In this document: piece after piece, positions 1 through 8,018 of the stretch
Numbering within the stretch: the first letter of the stretch is position 1
How the letters are laid out: the number at the start of each line of letters is the position of its first letter
DNA from: Caulobacterales bacterium 32-69-10
GTDB taxonomy: Bacteria > Pseudomonadota > Alphaproteobacteria > Caulobacterales > Caulobacteraceae
Direction of reading: 5' to 3'
DNA length: 42,917 nucleotides
NCBI GenBank assembly: GCA_002280485.1
Contig: NCED01000010.1
Coordinates: 52,242 to 95,158 of the forward strand
Program-made: the position numbers and the translations under genes
The notes under the pieces: model-generated
What the model was told of the DNA's origin: nothing
The model's input: only the letters and a program-made list of their open reading frames with translations
Databases searched by the model: none

Positions 1-527
1 AGCTGCTGACCCCCATCGCCAAGGCCTGGTCCACGGACCTCGGGGTGGAGGTCGCGTCCGAGGGCGTCCAGATCCACGGCGGCATGGGCTACATCGAGGA
101 GACCGGCGCGGCCCAGCACTACCGCGACGCCCGCATCGCCCCGATCTACGAGGGGACCAACGCCATCCAGGCCCTGGACCTCGCCGGCCGCAAGCTGGGC
201 ATGGGCGAGGGACAGGCGGTGCGGGAGTTGCTGGAGGATATTCGCGCCACGCCCGGTCTCAGCGAGCGCATGATCGCGGGCGTGGATGCTTGCGAAGCCG
301 CCACCGCCTGGATGCTGGAGCGCCGCGGCTCGCCCGAGGCGCTGGCGGGGGCCACGCCCTACCTCAAGCTGATGGGCGACGTCATTGGCGGCTGGATGTT
401 GGCCAAGGCCGCCGCGGCCGATCCGGAGCGGGCCGGACTGGCGCGGCTCTACGGCGAACACGTCCTGGCCGGCGCGCCCGCGTTGGTGGCGGCGGTTCAG
501 GCGGGGGTTGGGGACCTGGAAGGGTAG
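1..527 (+). CDS. Acyl-CoA dehydrogenase, C-terminal part (5' end outside window)
   Basis: Only the last 174 codons are visible, read in the frame that begins at base 3. The segment GVQIHGGMGYIEETGAAQHY followed by RDARIAPIYEGTNAIQALDL is the hallmark end of the acyl-CoA dehydrogenase helical domain. In the MCAD family the Glu in IYEGT is the catalytic base that removes the alpha proton, and it is present here. About 110 residues follow this motif, which fits the roughly 590-residue subgroup with an extra C-terminal domain rather than the 380-residue short enzymes. Such flavoenzymes oxidise acyl-CoA to enoyl-CoA in beta-oxidation and pass electrons to ETF. Substrate chain length cannot be told from this part. 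The gene ends just before a palindromic repeat. Confidence 0.93.
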   Translation, partial: LLTPIAKAWSTDLGVEVASEGVQIHGGMGYIEETGAAQHYRDARIAPIYEGTNAIQALDLAGRKLGMGEGQAVRELLEDIRATPGLSERMIAGVDACEAATAWMLERRGSPEALAGATPYLKLMGDVIGGWMLAKAAAADPERAGLARLYGEHVLAGAPALVAAVQAGVGDLEG

Positions 528-536
528 CGGACACGA

Positions 537-632
537 CCCCCCGCCCCGCTAGGGGGAGGGGAAGAACAAGCGAGCCATTCACCCTCCCCCTAGAGGGGAG
601 GGCGACTCGGCGCAGCCGAGCGGGGCGGGGGG
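537..632. repeat. Composite palindromic intergenic repeat (REP-like)
   Basis: Two 14-base arms, at 537-550 and 619-632, are perfect reverse complements. Nested inside are an 8-bp stem (582-589 with 595-602) and a 6-bp stem (606-611 with 615-620). The 14-base arm is C-rich (CCCCCCGCCCCGCT). Elements of this kind are dispersed in alphaproteobacterial intergenic regions. Here it sits between the convergent acyl-CoA dehydrogenase and peroxiredoxin genes, where it may also act as a bidirectional terminator. Confidence 0.75.
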
Positions 633-654
633 ACGCCCGCGGGAAGCGCGACGC

Positions 655-1137
655 CTACAGCTTGGCCAGCATATATTCGGCCGAGGAGACCTCGAACTGG
701 CCGGGGGCCTCGACGAAGATCTGCTCCACGACGCCGTCGTTGACGATCATGGCGTAGCGCTGCGAGCGGGGGCCCATGCCGAACTTGGAGCCGTCCATCT
801 CCAGGCCAATGGCCTTGGTGAAATCGCCGTTGCCGTCGGCGAGCATCATCACCTTGTCGCCGACGTTCTGGTCCTTACCCCACGCGCCCATGACGAAGGC
901 GTCGTTCACCGACACGCAGGCGATGGCGTCGAGGCCCTTGCCTTTCAGCGCCTCGGCCTGGTCGCGGAAGCCGGGCAGGTGCTTGACCGAGCAGGTCGGA
1001 GTGAAGGCCCCGGGCACGGCGAAGAGGCCGACGCGCTTGCCCTTGAAGAGCTCGTCCGTGGTGACGGGCTTGGGTCCGTCCGGGGTCATGGTCCGGAAGG
1101 TCGCCTCGGGCAGCCGGTCGCCGACTTTGATGGTCAT
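655..1137 (-). CDS. Type II (PRX5-like) peroxiredoxin
   Basis: A 160-aa protein of the usual length for glutaredoxin/thioredoxin-dependent peroxiredoxins, which reduce H2O2 and organic hydroperoxides. The peroxidatic Cys49 lies in the signature VPGAFTPTCS. A second Cys74, in ACVSVND, sits where the second Cys of plant PrxII enzymes is found. There is no signal peptide, so it is cytosolic. The ATG at 1137 is preceded by AGGAGA at good spacing, which decides the start over longer upstream readings. It is divergent from yqgE, with about 115 bases between them that must hold both promoters. No OxyR-type site was recognised. Confidence 0.93.
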   Translation of the reverse strand: MTIKVGDRLPEATFRTMTPDGPKPVTTDELFKGKRVGLFAVPGAFTPTCSVKHLPGFRDQAEALKGKGLDAIACVSVNDAFVMGAWGKDQNVGDKVMMLADGNGDFTKAIGLEMDGSKFGMGPRSQRYAMIVNDGVVEQIFVEAPGQFEVSSAEYMLAKL

Positions 1138-1252
1138 GGACGTGTCTCCTGGTGGGATGGGTCGGCGCGCACATAAGGACGCGCGCTGCTTCGGTGCAAG
1201 CGTGGCCTGCCCGCCCTTGCCACGGGGCGACGCAGCGTCGATGTTGGCGCCC

Positions 1253-1855
1253 ATGAGCGAGCCCTCCGAAGAGCCCTGGCCCAGCGAGGACGACGGCGAT
1301 TTCCTGACCGGGCGGCTGCTCATCGCCATGCCCGGGATCGAAGACCCGCGCTTCGAGCGGGCGGTGATCCTGATGTGCGCCCACTCGTCCGAGCACGCCA
1401 TGGGTATCGCCCTGAACCGGCCGCTCGATGGGCTGTCCCTGTCCGAGCTGCTCGACCGGCTGGGCGTCGACGCCAAGATCGAACTGACCGAACGGCCGGT
1501 ATTGTCCGGCGGGCCGGTGGAGCGCGAGCGCGGCTTCGTGCTGCATACCGACGACTACGCCGCTCCCCAGTCCACCCTGGCGGTGGCGGACGGGGTGGCC
1601 CTGACCGCCACCCGCGAGGTGCTGGAAGCCATCGCCGACCCCCAGCACAGTCCGCGCCAGGCCGTGCTGGCCCTGGGCTGCGCCGGCTGGAGCCCCGGCC
1701 AACTGGAGCGCGAGATCATGGAGAACGTCTGGCTGACCTGCGACCCGGACGAGGCCCTGATCTTCGACGCCGACCACGACACCAAGTGGGAGCGGGCGCT
1801 CGCCAAGATCGGCATCAGCGCGGGGCAGCTGTCGGTGCAGTCTGGGCGGGCTTAG
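1253..1855 (+). CDS. YqgE/AlgH family protein (DUF179)
   Basis: A 200-aa protein. The N-terminal motif GRLLIAMPGIEDPRFERAV and the later VLALGCAGWSPGQLEREI are diagnostic of the YqgE/AlgH family, a single-domain cytosolic fold with no established biochemical activity. Family members are about 185-200 aa, so this is full length. The start is uncertain: ATG 1253 and ATG 1241 are in frame 12 bases apart and neither has a clear ribosome-binding site. Its stop TAG at 1853-1855 overlaps the stop of the opposing acetyltransferase gene within TTAG, so the two 3' ends interlock. Confidence 0.9.
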   Translation: MSEPSEEPWPSEDDGDFLTGRLLIAMPGIEDPRFERAVILMCAHSSEHAMGIALNRPLDGLSLSELLDRLGVDAKIELTERPVLSGGPVERERGFVLHTDDYAAPQSTLAVADGVALTATREVLEAIADPQHSPRQAVLALGCAGWSPGQLEREIMENVWLTCDPDEALIFDADHDTKWERALAKIGISAGQLSVQSGRA

Positions 1856-2424
1856 CCGTTCACCATGCCGAACAGCAGGTGGTCGCACCATTTGCCGTTG
1901 ATCTTCAGGTAGGCGCGGGCGCGGCCTTCGGTTTCGAACCCGGCCGACAGCAGCAGCCGGTGCGAGGCCTCGTTCTCGGGCAGGCAGGCGGCCTCGATCC
2001 GGTGCAGGCCCAGGCGGTGGAAGGCGAAGCCGGCGACGGTGCGCACGGCGTCGAGGGTGAAGCCCTGGCGGGCGTGGGGCGCGCCCACCCAGTAGCCGAG
2101 CGCGCCGCTCTGGGCCACGCCGCGGCGCACATCGCGCAGGTTGACCCCGCCTACCAGCCGGTCGTCGGACTTCCTGAACACGAAGAAGGCGTAGCCCTGG
2201 CCGAGGTCGAGGTCGCGGGCGTAGATCGAAAGGCGCCGGCGGAAAGCCGTCCGGGTCAGGTCGTCAGCCGGCCAGGTCGGCTCCCATGGCTGCAGGAAGG
2301 GCTTTGAGGTGCGGCGCAGCTCCTGCCACGCCCCGTAGTCGCTCATCCGCGGCGGGCGCAGCCGCACGCGTTCGCCGTCGACGGCGAAGGCGGATTCAGG
2401 GCTGATCCAGTCGAGGACGGCCAT
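1852..2424 (-). CDS. GNAT acetyltransferase, RimJ/RimL type
   Basis: A 190-aa protein. RVRLRPPRMSDYGAW near the N-terminus, the acetyl-CoA loop region APHARQGFTLDA, and HRIEAACLPENEASHRLLLS followed by AGF are the standard blocks of RimJ/RimL-like N-acetyltransferases. RimJ/RimL themselves acetylate the N-termini of ribosomal proteins S5 and L12, but this subgroup also includes other protein or small-molecule acetyltransferases, so the substrate is open. ATG 2424 is preferred. A longer reading to 2466 adds a polar stretch unlike the family. The 3' end overlaps yqgE by 4 bases. Confidence 0.85.
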   Translation of the reverse strand: MAVLDWISPESAFAVDGERVRLRPPRMSDYGAWQELRRTSKPFLQPWEPTWPADDLTRTAFRRRLSIYARDLDLGQGYAFFVFRKSDDRLVGGVNLRDVRRGVAQSGALGYWVGAPHARQGFTLDAVRTVAGFAFHRLGLHRIEAACLPENEASHRLLLSAGFETEGRARAYLKINGKWCDHLLFGMVNG

Positions 2425-2506
2425 GGGCGGGACGGTAGTGCAAGGTGAGGGTTGCGTCACCTGCACCGCTCTATCATCCGCTCATCCCCGGGGATGAGCG
2501 GAAAGA

Positions 2507-2959
2507 TTAACCCAGCGCCGCCTGCTTGGCCTCGATCAGCCCCTGCCGCGCCAGGGCGTCGGCGCGCTCGTTCAGGGGGTGGCCGTTGTGGCCCTTGACC
2601 CATTTCCACACCACGGTGTGGCGGGAGCGGGCCTCGTCGAGGCGGCGCCACAGGTCCTCGTTCTTCACCGGCTTGCGGTCGGCCGTCTTCCAGCCGCGCA
2701 CCTTCCAGCCGTTGATCCACTCGGTGATGCCCTGGCGCAGGTATTGGCTGTCGGTGTGCAGCTCGACCAGGCAGGGGCGCTTGAGCACCTCCAGCGCCTG
2801 GATCGCCGCCATCATCTCCATGCGGTTGTTGGTCGTCGGCGCCTCGCCGCCGCAGATGTCGCGTTCCTTGTGGTTGGCGATCAGCACCGCGCCCCAGCCG
2901 CCCGGGCCCGGATTCCCGCTGCACGCGCCGTCGGTGTAGATCACGACTTCAGGGGTCAT
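2507..2959 (-). CDS. rnhA: Ribonuclease HI
   Basis: A 150-aa protein that aligns with E. coli RNase HI almost residue for residue. The four metal-binding catalytic acids Asp10, Glu48, Asp70 and Asp134 and the catalytic His124 fall at the same numbers as in the E. coli enzyme. The N-terminal [20 protein letters not shown] is typical. The enzyme cleaves RNA in RNA-DNA hybrids in the cytosol. The gene follows thrB with one base between the thrB stop and the rnhA ATG, so the two are surely cotranscribed and probably translationally coupled. Confidence 0.97.
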   Translation of the reverse strand: MTPEVVIYTDGACSGNPGPGGWGAVLIANHKERDICGGEAPTTNNRMEMMAAIQALEVLKRPCLVELHTDSQYLRQGITEWINGWKVRGWKTADRKPVKNEDLWRRLDEARSRHTVVWKWVKGHNGHPLNERADALARQGLIEAKQAALG

Positions 2960-2960
2960 C

Positions 2961-3923
2961 TCAGCTCTCGAACAGGTCGAGCCGGCCGTTCGCCGCCCGA
3001 TGGAAGGCCAGCCGCGCCTCGTAGTCGAGCGGGTTGTGCGGCTTGACCAGGGCGCCGGCTGGGGTCGCCTCCCAGTCGTGCAGCCGGGTCAGGAAGAAGC
3101 GCATCGCCGCCCCGTGGGCGAGGACCGGCAAGGCCGCGCGCTCGGCGGCGCTGAGCGGCCGGCCGCTCTCGTAGCCGGCGAGGAGGGCGCGGGCGTTGGT
3201 GTGGTTGAACGACCCGTCCGACTCGAAGCACCAGGCGTTGAGGCACACCCCGAGGTCGTAGGCGAAGGCGTCGTTGCAGGCGAAGTAGAAGTCGATGGCC
3301 GCCGCGAAGCGCCCATCCAGGAAGAAGACGTTGTCGGGAAAGAAGTCGGCATGGATGACGCCCTGCGGCAAGCCGGTCGGCCAGGACCCGGCGAGGAGGG
3401 CGAGGTCGCCGTCGATCGTCGCGGCCAGGCCGGGACGCAGACGGTCGGCGACATCCCGGTCGGCGGCGAACATCCGCGCCCAGTCCTCGTGGCCAAGGTC
3501 GTTCCTGCGGTGGCCGGGGAAGCCCTCGGCGGCCTTGTGCAGGGCGGCGAGCCCCGCGCCGGCTTCGCGGCAGTGGGCGGCCTTCGGGCGCTTGACCGAG
3601 ACCCCGGCCAGATAGCTGACCAGGGCGGCGGGCTTGCCGCACAGGCGCTTGAGCACCTCGCCGTCGCGATCGGGCGTCGGGGTGGGCGAGGGAAAGCCGG
3701 CCCGGGCCAGCCAGCGCATCAGGTCGAGGAAATAGGGCAGGTCCTCTTCGCGAGCCCGCTTCTCGTAGATGGTCAGGATGAAGCGGCCGGCGGTGGTCTC
3801 CAGCATGAAGTTGGAGTTCGACACGCCCTCGGCGATGCCCTTGAACGCCAGCGCTTGGCCGAGGTCGAACTCGGCGAGGAACGCCTCCAGCTCGGCGTCG
3901 GTGATGTCGGTGTAAACGGCCAC
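2961..3923 (-). CDS. thrB: Homoserine kinase, ThrB type II (APH-like fold)
   Basis: A 320-aa protein, the normal length of the alphaproteobacterial homoserine kinase that belongs to the aminoglycoside-phosphotransferase/choline-kinase fold rather than the GHMP family. The N-terminal [15 protein letters not shown] holds the nucleotide loop. The Brenner motif [13 protein letters not shown] supplies the catalytic Asp193 and the metal ligand Asn198, and IDFYFACND carries the second metal ligand Asp211. It phosphorylates homoserine in threonine synthesis. It lies directly upstream of rnhA. In many alphaproteobacteria ispH-thrB-rnhA is one block; here an opposite-strand transporter gene separates thrB from ispH, so thrB needs its own promoter. 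Confidence 0.95.
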   Translation of the reverse strand: MAVYTDITDAELEAFLAEFDLGQALAFKGIAEGVSNSNFMLETTAGRFILTIYEKRAREEDLPYFLDLMRWLARAGFPSPTPTPDRDGEVLKRLCGKPAALVSYLAGVSVKRPKAAHCREAGAGLAALHKAAEGFPGHRRNDLGHEDWARMFAADRDVADRLRPGLAATIDGDLALLAGSWPTGLPQGVIHADFFPDNVFFLDGRFAAAIDFYFACNDAFAYDLGVCLNAWCFESDGSFNHTNARALLAGYESGRPLSAAERAALPVLAHGAAMRFFLTRLHDWEATPAGALVKPHNPLDYEARLAFHRAANGRLDLFES

Positions 3924-3996
3924 GCGGGTTGATCGTCTGCGTCGGCGGGCGGGTCAAGGGGCGGCGTTCTGCTTGCGCCGCCCGCTACAGAGCCCC

Positions 3997-5235
3997 ATGT
4001 CCCAGATTCCCGCCGCTTCCTCCCGCGCTCGTCTGATCTTCCTGGCGACGAGCGTCGTGCTGGTGGCGTTCAACGCCCGGCCTTCGCTGTCGTCCCTTGG
4101 GCCGGTGCTGCCCGAGGCGATGCGCGACACCGGGCTGTCGCCGGCCTCGGCGGGGCTGCTCACCACCCTGCCGGTGGTGTGCATCGGGCTCTTCGGCCTG
4201 GCCACGCCGTCGCTGACCCGGCGCCTGGGCGAAGAGATGACGGTGCTGCTTTTCACCCTGCTCGTGGCCGCCGGCTGCGCCATGCGCGCCTTCGGAACGG
4301 CGACACCGCTGGTGATCGGGTGCGCCCTTGGCGGCATCGGCATCGGGGTGGTCAACGTCGTCCTGCCCGGGATGATCAAGAACCAGTTTCCGCGCGCCCA
4401 GGCCCTGATGATGGGGCTCTACACCATGGCCCTGTGCGCGGGCGCCGCCGTCGCCGCCGGCGCCACCGTGCCGCTCCAGCACGCCCTGGGCGACAGCTGG
4501 GCCCTCGCGCTGGCGGCCTGGGCGATTCCGGCCCTCGTCGCCGCCGCGGTGTGGACGGTCCAGCTCGGCGGCGGGCGTGCAGAGGCGAAGGAGCCGGCGC
4601 CGCGCACCCTGGGCCTATGGCGCGTTCCCCTGGCCTGGCAGGTGACCCTGTTTGTCGGCCTGCAGTCGTCATTGGCCTACAGCATCTTCGCGTGGCTGCC
4701 GCCGATCCTGCGCGCCCGGGGGTTCTCGCCGATCGACGCCGGTCTGGTGGTCTCGGGCTGCATCCTGGTCCAGGCGCCGGCGGCCCTGGCCGCGCCGGCG
4801 CTCGCCGCCCGGGGCCGCGATCAGCGGGGGGCCGTCCTGTTCGTCGTCGCCTGTTCGGTGGTCGGCCTGGCGGGGTGCCTCTACGCCTCCACCGCCTCGA
4901 TCTGGTTGTGGGCGGTGATCCTTGGCGTAGGCCAGGGCGCCACCTTCGCCATCGCCCTGACCCTGATCGTCATGCGCTCGGCCGATGGGGCCACCGCGGC
5001 GCGCCTCTCAAGCCAGGCGCAGGGCGTCGGATATACGATCGCCGCGGGCGGGCCGCTGTTGATGGGGCTGTTGCGCACCTGGACGGGCGACTGGTTTGCG
5101 GCCGGGCTGCTGCTGTTCGTCATCGCCCTCGCATCGCTGGTCTTCGGCCTGCTAGCCGCGCGGGACCTGCAGATCAAAGCCGAGCCGGTTCCGGATCGGC
5201 CAGAACTGGATCGGCGAGAACCCGGGGCAGCTTGA
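3997..5235 (+). CDS. MFS transporter, CynX/NimT (cyanate/2-nitroimidazole) family
   Basis: A 412-aa protein with about twelve hydrophobic segments. The first loop, [18 protein letters not shown], matches the N-R-P-(A/S)-x-(T/S)-S-x-G-P-L-L pattern of CynX/NimT transporters. Family members export or import cyanate, nitroimidazoles and other small compounds; the substrate here cannot be predicted. ATG 3997 was chosen; an in-frame start at 3973 would add eight residues without a better site. The gene interrupts the ispH-thrB neighbourhood on the opposite strand. Its last 62 bases overlap the 3' end of ispH, so both C-termini are encoded by the same DNA on opposite strands. Confidence 0.88.
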   Translation: MSQIPAASSRARLIFLATSVVLVAFNARPSLSSLGPVLPEAMRDTGLSPASAGLLTTLPVVCIGLFGLATPSLTRRLGEEMTVLLFTLLVAAGCAMRAFGTATPLVIGCALGGIGIGVVNVVLPGMIKNQFPRAQALMMGLYTMALCAGAAVAAGATVPLQHALGDSWALALAAWAIPALVAAAVWTVQLGGGRAEAKEPAPRTLGLWRVPLAWQVTLFVGLQSSLAYSIFAWLPPILRARGFSPIDAGLVVSGCILVQAPAALAAPALAARGRDQRGAVLFVVACSVVGLAGCLYASTASIWLWAVILGVGQGATFAIALTLIVMRSADGATAARLSSQAQGVGYTIAAGGPLLMGLLRTWTGDWFAAGLLLFVIALASLVFGLLAARDLQIKAEPVPDRPELDRREPGAA

Positions 5236-6166
5236 AGGCGATGTCCTCGCGCGGGCCGTCGACCTCCTGCAGCACCAGGTCGTAGCTCGCAGACAGCGCC
5301 TCCAGAACGCCCTCGACCAGCACCTCCGGCGCCGAGGCCCCGGCGGTCAGGCCCAAGGTGCGCACCCCGTCCAGCCAGCGCAGCTCGATGGCGGCGGCGT
5401 CGTCGATCAGGCGGGCGTCCCTGGCCCCGGCGCGCAGGGCCACTTCGACCAACCGCTGCGAGTTGGACGACTTGGACGAGCCCACCACCAGCACGAGGTC
5501 GCAGGCGGCGGCCAGGCGCTTGACCGCGTCCTGGCGGTTGGTGGTGGCGTAGCAGATGTCCTCCTTGTGGGGAGAGGCCATCTGCGGGAAGCGCGCCTTG
5601 AGCACGCCGACGATCTCGGCCGTGTCGTCGACCGACAGGGTCGTCTGGGTGACGAAGGCGAGGTTGGACGGATCGCGCGGGACGAAGGCCCGGGCCTGGT
5701 CGGCCGTCTCGATCAGACTCATCACCCCTGGCGGAAGCTGGCCCAGGGCGCCCTCGACCTCCGGATGGCCGGCATGGCCGATCAGCACGATCTGGCGGCC
5801 CGCGGCGTGGTGGCGCTCGGCGTCGAGGTGGACCTTGGAGACGAGCGGGCAGGTGGCGTCGAGGTAGAACAGGCCGCGCCGCTCGGCCTCGGCCGGCACC
5901 GACTTGGGCACGCCGTGGGCGGAGAAGATCACCGGCCGGTCGCCCGGGCACTGGTCGAGGTCGGCGACGAACACCGCCCCCATGCTCCGCAGCCGCTCGA
6001 CCACGTGGCGGTTGTGGACGATCTCGTGGCGGACGTAGACCGGCGCCCCGTAGCGCTCCAGCGCGCGCTCTACGATCTGGATCGCCCGGTCCACCCCGGC
6101 GCAGAAGCCGCGCGGGCTGGCCAGTCGGACGGTCAGGCTGGGACGGGGCGGGAAGGGGGCGTTCAT
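5174..6166 (-). CDS. ispH: 4-hydroxy-3-methylbut-2-enyl diphosphate reductase
   Basis: A 330-aa protein. The three cysteines that hold the iron-sulfur cluster are Cys22 (RGFCAGV), Cys106 (DATCPLV) and Cys205 ([11 protein letters not shown]). The active-site block HPEVEG carries the catalytic Glu136, and [11 protein letters not shown] binds the substrate diphosphate. IspH makes IPP and DMAPP, the last step of the MEP isoprenoid pathway, in the cytosol. The C-terminal about 20 codons overlap the convergent MFS gene and contain a short near-duplication ([10 protein letters not shown]). It is divergent from a methyltransferase gene, with 132 bases between. Confidence 0.97.
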   Translation of the reverse strand: MNAPFPPRPSLTVRLASPRGFCAGVDRAIQIVERALERYGAPVYVRHEIVHNRHVVERLRSMGAVFVADLDQCPGDRPVIFSAHGVPKSVPAEAERRGLFYLDATCPLVSKVHLDAERHHAAGRQIVLIGHAGHPEVEGALGQLPPGVMSLIETADQARAFVPRDPSNLAFVTQTTLSVDDTAEIVGVLKARFPQMASPHKEDICYATTNRQDAVKRLAAACDLVLVVGSSKSSNSQRLVEVALRAGARDARLIDDAAAIELRWLDGVRTLGLTAGASAPEVLVEGVLEALSASYDLVLQEVDGPREDIAFKLPRVLADPVLADPEPARL

Positions 6167-6298
6167 CAGGGCTGGAACTTAGGCTGCGGGCGCCGCCCGC
6201 GCCAGTGCGGCGACCGACATGCATGCATTCGGCCGCTTCAATAGCGACAAGCTTCGCCGCGTCAGGCTAACAAAGAAGGGCGTCTACGGAGATTCTTT

Positions 6299-7231
6299 TT
6301 GGTTACCCATCGTGACAAGAACGCGCTGGAGGGCCTGCGGCTCGATGGCCTCGGCCTCGAGATCGGTCCCAGCCATAATCCCATCGCCGCCGGCCTGCCG
6401 GGGGTGAAGGCCAAGGTCCTGGATCACATGACCCAGGAAGGCCTGATCGAGAAATACGCCGCGCTCAACACCGACACCTCGCGCATCCAGCCGGTCGACT
6501 ACGTCTGGTCGGGCGAACGCTACATCGACCTGGTGGGCGACACCCGGTTCGACTGGATCATCGCCAGCCACGTTATCGAACACGTGCCCGACATCGTCGG
6601 CTTCATCAACGAGTGCGCCGAGGTCATGAGCCCGGACGGGGTGCTGTCTCTGGTCGTGCCGGACAAGCGCGACACCTTCGACTTCTACCGCCCGCCGGTC
6701 GGCCTCGGGCCCGTGATCGACGCCCACCTTCAGGGGCGACGGATGAGCTCGCCCGGCGCCATCGCCGAGTTCGAGATGTTCATCTGCGACAACGACGGCT
6801 CGCCCGCGCCGCGGATCCTCCACCCGGTGGATCACGCTCGGGCCATGATGGAGCGGGCGAGGGAGGGAATTTACCATGACATCCACGCCTGGGTTTTCAC
6901 CCCGTCCAGCTTCCGCCTCCTGATCGAGGACCTGTACGCGCTGGAGTTGCTGCACCTGCGGGAGTGCGCCTTCGGCGAGGTCGGCGGCGAGTTCTACGTG
7001 AAGCTTTCCAAGGCCGGCGCGGGGCCGGGGGTCGATCGCGCCGTGCTGGCGCGCCGCGCCCTGGACGAACAGGTCGGGCGCCAGGTTTCGGCGCCTCCTG
7101 CCGTCGAGGAGCGCCTCGAACAGATGGAGCGCGAGAACAACGCCCTGAAGGCCGAGCTCGACGCCACCCGCCGCACCTTGTCCTGGCGGATCACCGCCCC
7201 CCTGCGGGCGCTGCGGCGGGGGGTGGGGTAG
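6299..7231 (+). CDS. SAM-dependent methyltransferase with C-terminal coiled coil (paralogue A)
   Basis: A 310-aa protein. It has a class I SAM-binding glycine motif (LGLEIGPSHNPI, about residues 18-29), the IIASHVIEHVPD block typical of methyltransferase type 11/23 folds, and LVVPDKRDTFDFYRP. Near the C-terminus a heptad-like stretch from about residue 270 ends in SWRITAPLRALRRG, a tail often seen in surface-polysaccharide glycosyl- and methyltransferases. The TTG start at 6299 is supported by a GGAGA site 7 bases upstream; no ATG fits. The protein shares its whole plan with the gene at 30868-31812. The acceptor is unknown; a sugar or glycan intermediate is an inference from the tail motif. 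Confidence 0.8.
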   Translation: MVTHRDKNALEGLRLDGLGLEIGPSHNPIAAGLPGVKAKVLDHMTQEGLIEKYAALNTDTSRIQPVDYVWSGERYIDLVGDTRFDWIIASHVIEHVPDIVGFINECAEVMSPDGVLSLVVPDKRDTFDFYRPPVGLGPVIDAHLQGRRMSSPGAIAEFEMFICDNDGSPAPRILHPVDHARAMMERAREGIYHDIHAWVFTPSSFRLLIEDLYALELLHLRECAFGEVGGEFYVKLSKAGAGPGVDRAVLARRALDEQVGRQVSAPPAVEERLEQMERENNALKAELDATRRTLSWRITAPLRALRRGVG

Positions 7232-7313
7232 AGGCCGCCCGCCTCGCTTGCGCCTTGATGGCGTGCGTGGGATATCCAAGGCTTAGATTTTCCTCGTCCG
7301 GCGGACATTTCCC

Positions 7314-8018
7314 ATGCGTCGCAACCTGCTTCTCCTCTCGTGCTTGGCGATCGTCGCCACGGTTCCCGCGCTCGCCCACGCCCAAGGCCAGGGCGACGAC
7401 GACGCCCGCCGCCGCGCCCAGGCCGACGCCGACCGCAAGAAGTCGGAAAAGGAAAAGCAGTGGAACCTGCCGCAGGCTCAGCTGCCGCAGGTGCGCGCTG
7501 TCGGCCCGTGCCCCTATGTGAAGGTGCTCTACGACGCCGCTCGCTATGAGGAGTTCAAGGACGGCAAACAGACTCCGGCCTCCGTCGGCTTCACCGGCGA
7601 GATCACCGGCGTGCGCGCCAACTGCTCCTACAAGCAGGACGACCCGATCAGCGTGCAGGTGGCGATCGACTTCGCCCTCGGCCGCGGCCCGGTGGCCGAC
7701 GGTTCGTCGAAGGACTATCGCTACTGGGTTGCCGTGACCGAGCGTAACGCTCAGGTCATCGCCAAGGAGGACTTCGCCGTCCGCGGCGAGTTCGAGAACG
7801 GGGCGGACCGCGTGGTGGTCACCGACATCCTGGAGGGTATCGTCATCCCCCGCGCCACCAACACCACCAGCGGCGGCAATTTCGAGGTCCTGATCGGCTT
7901 CGACGTGACGCCGGAGATGGCCGCCTTCAACCGCGACGGCAAGCGCTTCCGGGCCAACGCCACCGCCGTGGCCGCCGCCAATGCGGCGACCAGTTCGAGC
8001 GCGCCCACCGCCCAATGA
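7314..8018 (+). CDS. Secreted protein of unknown function, coupled to argS
   Basis: A 234-aa protein that I do not recognise as a named family. It starts with a Sec signal peptide: basic MRR, a hydrophobic core, and a likely cleavage after AHA at about residue 23. A charged stretch rich in Arg/Lys/Asp/Gln follows. The mature part has a Cys pair (Cys in [13 protein letters not shown] and in GVRANCSYK) that could form a disulfide, and beta-rich segments. The last residues are Ala/Ser/Thr-rich. Its TGA overlaps the argS ATG in ATGA, so both genes are cotranscribed and coupled. Confidence 0.85.
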   Translation: MRRNLLLLSCLAIVATVPALAHAQGQGDDDARRRAQADADRKKSEKEKQWNLPQAQLPQVRAVGPCPYVKVLYDAARYEEFKDGKQTPASVGFTGEITGVRANCSYKQDDPISVQVAIDFALGRGPVADGSSKDYRYWVAVTERNAQVIAKEDFAVRGEFENGADRVVVTDILEGIVIPRATNTTSGGNFEVLIGFDVTPEMAAFNRDGKRFRANATAVAAANAATSSSAPTAQ

